A DNA stretch of 64,000 bases from NCBI GenBank assembly GCA_963170055.1, contig CAUJGJ010000313.1, positions 7,589,979 through 7,653,978 of the forward strand, given 5' to 3'. The notes under the pieces are model-generated. The model was not told the origin of the DNA, did not search any database, and saw only the letters and a program-made list of their open reading frames with translations. Below are positions 62,735-64,000 of the stretch, piece by piece (the first letter of the stretch is position 1; each line of letters opens with the position of its first letter). Source of the stretch: Halisarca cf. caerulea. Lineage: Eukaryota; Porifera; Demospongiae; Chondrillida; Halisarcidae. The position numbers and the translations under genes were made by a program.

Positions 62735-63120
62735 GTTTCCGTCGCATAGGGGAGTCTGATTGAGACACACACGCACTTAATCGTATATTTTGGCCAATAT
62801 ATCATTCCTTTGTGCGCAAGTTGCAAGTCGGCGTTAAAGTTAAGTATCAGCAAAGTGGTAATAACAGAAGCGGGCAAAGGTGTTCCATGTGATAAGGTAT
62901 ACTTTACGCGCATTTCCCCACTGCATATTAAACAAAACGCGCCCATGCAAAGTCACTTAAGTTTCGGTCCCTGACAGTTCCATCTTGAGCGATAGGATAA
63001 CTTTAATAATCTTTATCATTTTTGCACAATAATCTCTAAATCCTCTATGTGGCGATTTTCAAGTTTCTTCCGCTAAACAGTAGGATTCACAACTTTGTTG
63101 TTCGGGTGATCGAATTGAGT
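62735..63120. other. Intergenic, nothing recognised
   Basis: No coding or repeat signal is strong enough to name. Confidence 0.45.
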
Positions 63121-63310
63121 AGCCATTGTGTCAGCCATTTTGTCGGACATCTCAAGGGGCACCTGTTTTGCGACTGCGCATGCGCAAGGACACGTGTAAA
63201 TTAATATGGCGCTCTCTCCAAGAGTGCTAGTCTCGCGTCGCACAGACCCTATTCTCGCCTCCATTTTTTTTATTATGACGTCACACGGTCGGCGAGAATG
63301 GGTCTGGTCA
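63121..63310. promoter_or_regulatory. CpG-rich promoter-like region with NRF1- and CRE-type sites
   Basis: Contains the perfect palindrome TGCGCATGCGCA (63175-63186, NRF1 consensus), TGACGTCA (63276-63283, CRE) and two GCCATTTTG/AATATGGCGC words of YY1 type. A 16-bp inverted repeat (CAGACCC-ATTCTCGCC, arms 63243-63259 and 63291-63306) encloses the CRE. ATGs open outward on both strands (63206 plus; about 63151 minus), but neither reading frame is recognised. The transcript direction is unknown. Confidence 0.5.
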
Positions 63311-64000
63311 ACAGCGTATACCACTTTTGTTCTGAGGGTCTATCGTGTCCGGACATCTGGTGACAACAAAACGGAAACAGCACTATTATCCGCTAGGCGT
63401 TTTTTGACTAAATAGTGCGAGATAGTGTCTCGTCTCGTTGGGAGCTGAATCGTATCGTTCGCTGGCCGTTTTGTCTTCATTTTCCTGAGTTTATGTGTTG
63501 TTTGCGCGAGGCCATAACTAAAGCTTCGAAGAGATTATGTATCTCGGGTTCGAAGGAGAAAGAGCAGCAGACAATCGAAGGCTTTTGTCAGCGGGAAGGA
63601 TACTTTTGTATCTCTTCCTACAGAATACGGTAAATCTCGGTGGGGGTCTCGTGCTTGCCTATATTCTTCAAAAGCAGAAGAAGTGTTGGGAGCTTACTCT
63701 GTACTTCAGCAACACATTTCTCCCATGTGAAGTCCTTTATCGAGCTTAAGGTGACATTCTTCCTGAATATGTAAGATTTGCTTTTACTTCAACGACAGTG
63801 TAATCACTGTGACTATTATTTATCAAAAGTCTAAATATTGGAGATGTAATACGTTTGTGGAACCATGCATAGATGCACCCGTATGCCCAATCAGGGACAC
63901 TCTATGGTTATGTAGTATAAAATGTCTAATACCCAATATTATATGATGTAACTTTCAAACTGATATCTACGTATAGTTTCGTTAAATTCAGCTTTTAACC
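63311..64000. other. Right edge, possible first exon of an unknown gene
   Basis: Moderately CpG-containing to about 63560, then AT-rich. Short open frames (69-72 codons) with no recognised content. Confidence 0.3.

Overview
The window is animal DNA, most plausibly from an early-branching metazoan such as a demosponge. The animal assignment rests on GT-AG introns, an Ig/FN3 receptor assembled from phase 1-1 exons, and a POFUT1 gene; the sponge assignment is inference. Five coding systems are legible. Much of the remaining sequence is tandem repeat, MITE-like elements and retroelement debris.

Left third (1-27 kb): a dispersed tandem array of one uncharacterised, intronless, multi-pass membrane protein family, all on the + strand. 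Copies are A (1-733, cut by the window edge, with an in-frame stop), B (5533-6600), C (10603-11775), D (17787-18944) and E (25725-26846). A/B/E and C/D form two subfamilies. C and D lie in a segmental duplication, and in the D copy single or double repeat units have grown into minisatellites. Three 5' exons of POFUT1 lie on the minus strand at 7942-10366, head to head with gene C. A decayed LINE occupies about 23.2-25.15 kb.

Middle (29-48 kb): NIT2 (omega-amidase) runs from 29904 to 47700 in six exons. All three catalytic residues are present, but two introns are inflated. Intron 4 (4.4 kb) is mostly a 17-bp tandem repeat with an orientation switch. Intron 5 (12 kb) holds at least five minisatellites, a (GT)n-tailed dispersed repeat and a 597-bp tandem duplication. 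A small two-exon hypothetical gene starts about 70 bp away on the opposite strand.

Right third (50-60.3 kb, minus strand): a complete 12-exon gene whose exons join in frame to a 942-residue type I receptor. It has a signal peptide, three Ig-like domains, about four FN3-like domains, one transmembrane helix, and a tail with five Y-x-x-V/I motifs, two of which fit the ITIM consensus. A 758-bp MULE-like MITE with a 10-bp target-site duplication sits in intron 10. Beyond the gene are a reverse-transcriptase remnant bracketed by two sets of direct repeats (60.8-62.7 kb) and a CpG-rich promoter-like stretch (63.1-63.4 kb).

No tRNA, rRNA or CRISPR feature was recognised. The long open frames inside tandem repeats (3.5-4.2, 19.3-22.8 and 39.8-41.0 kb) are not treated as genes.
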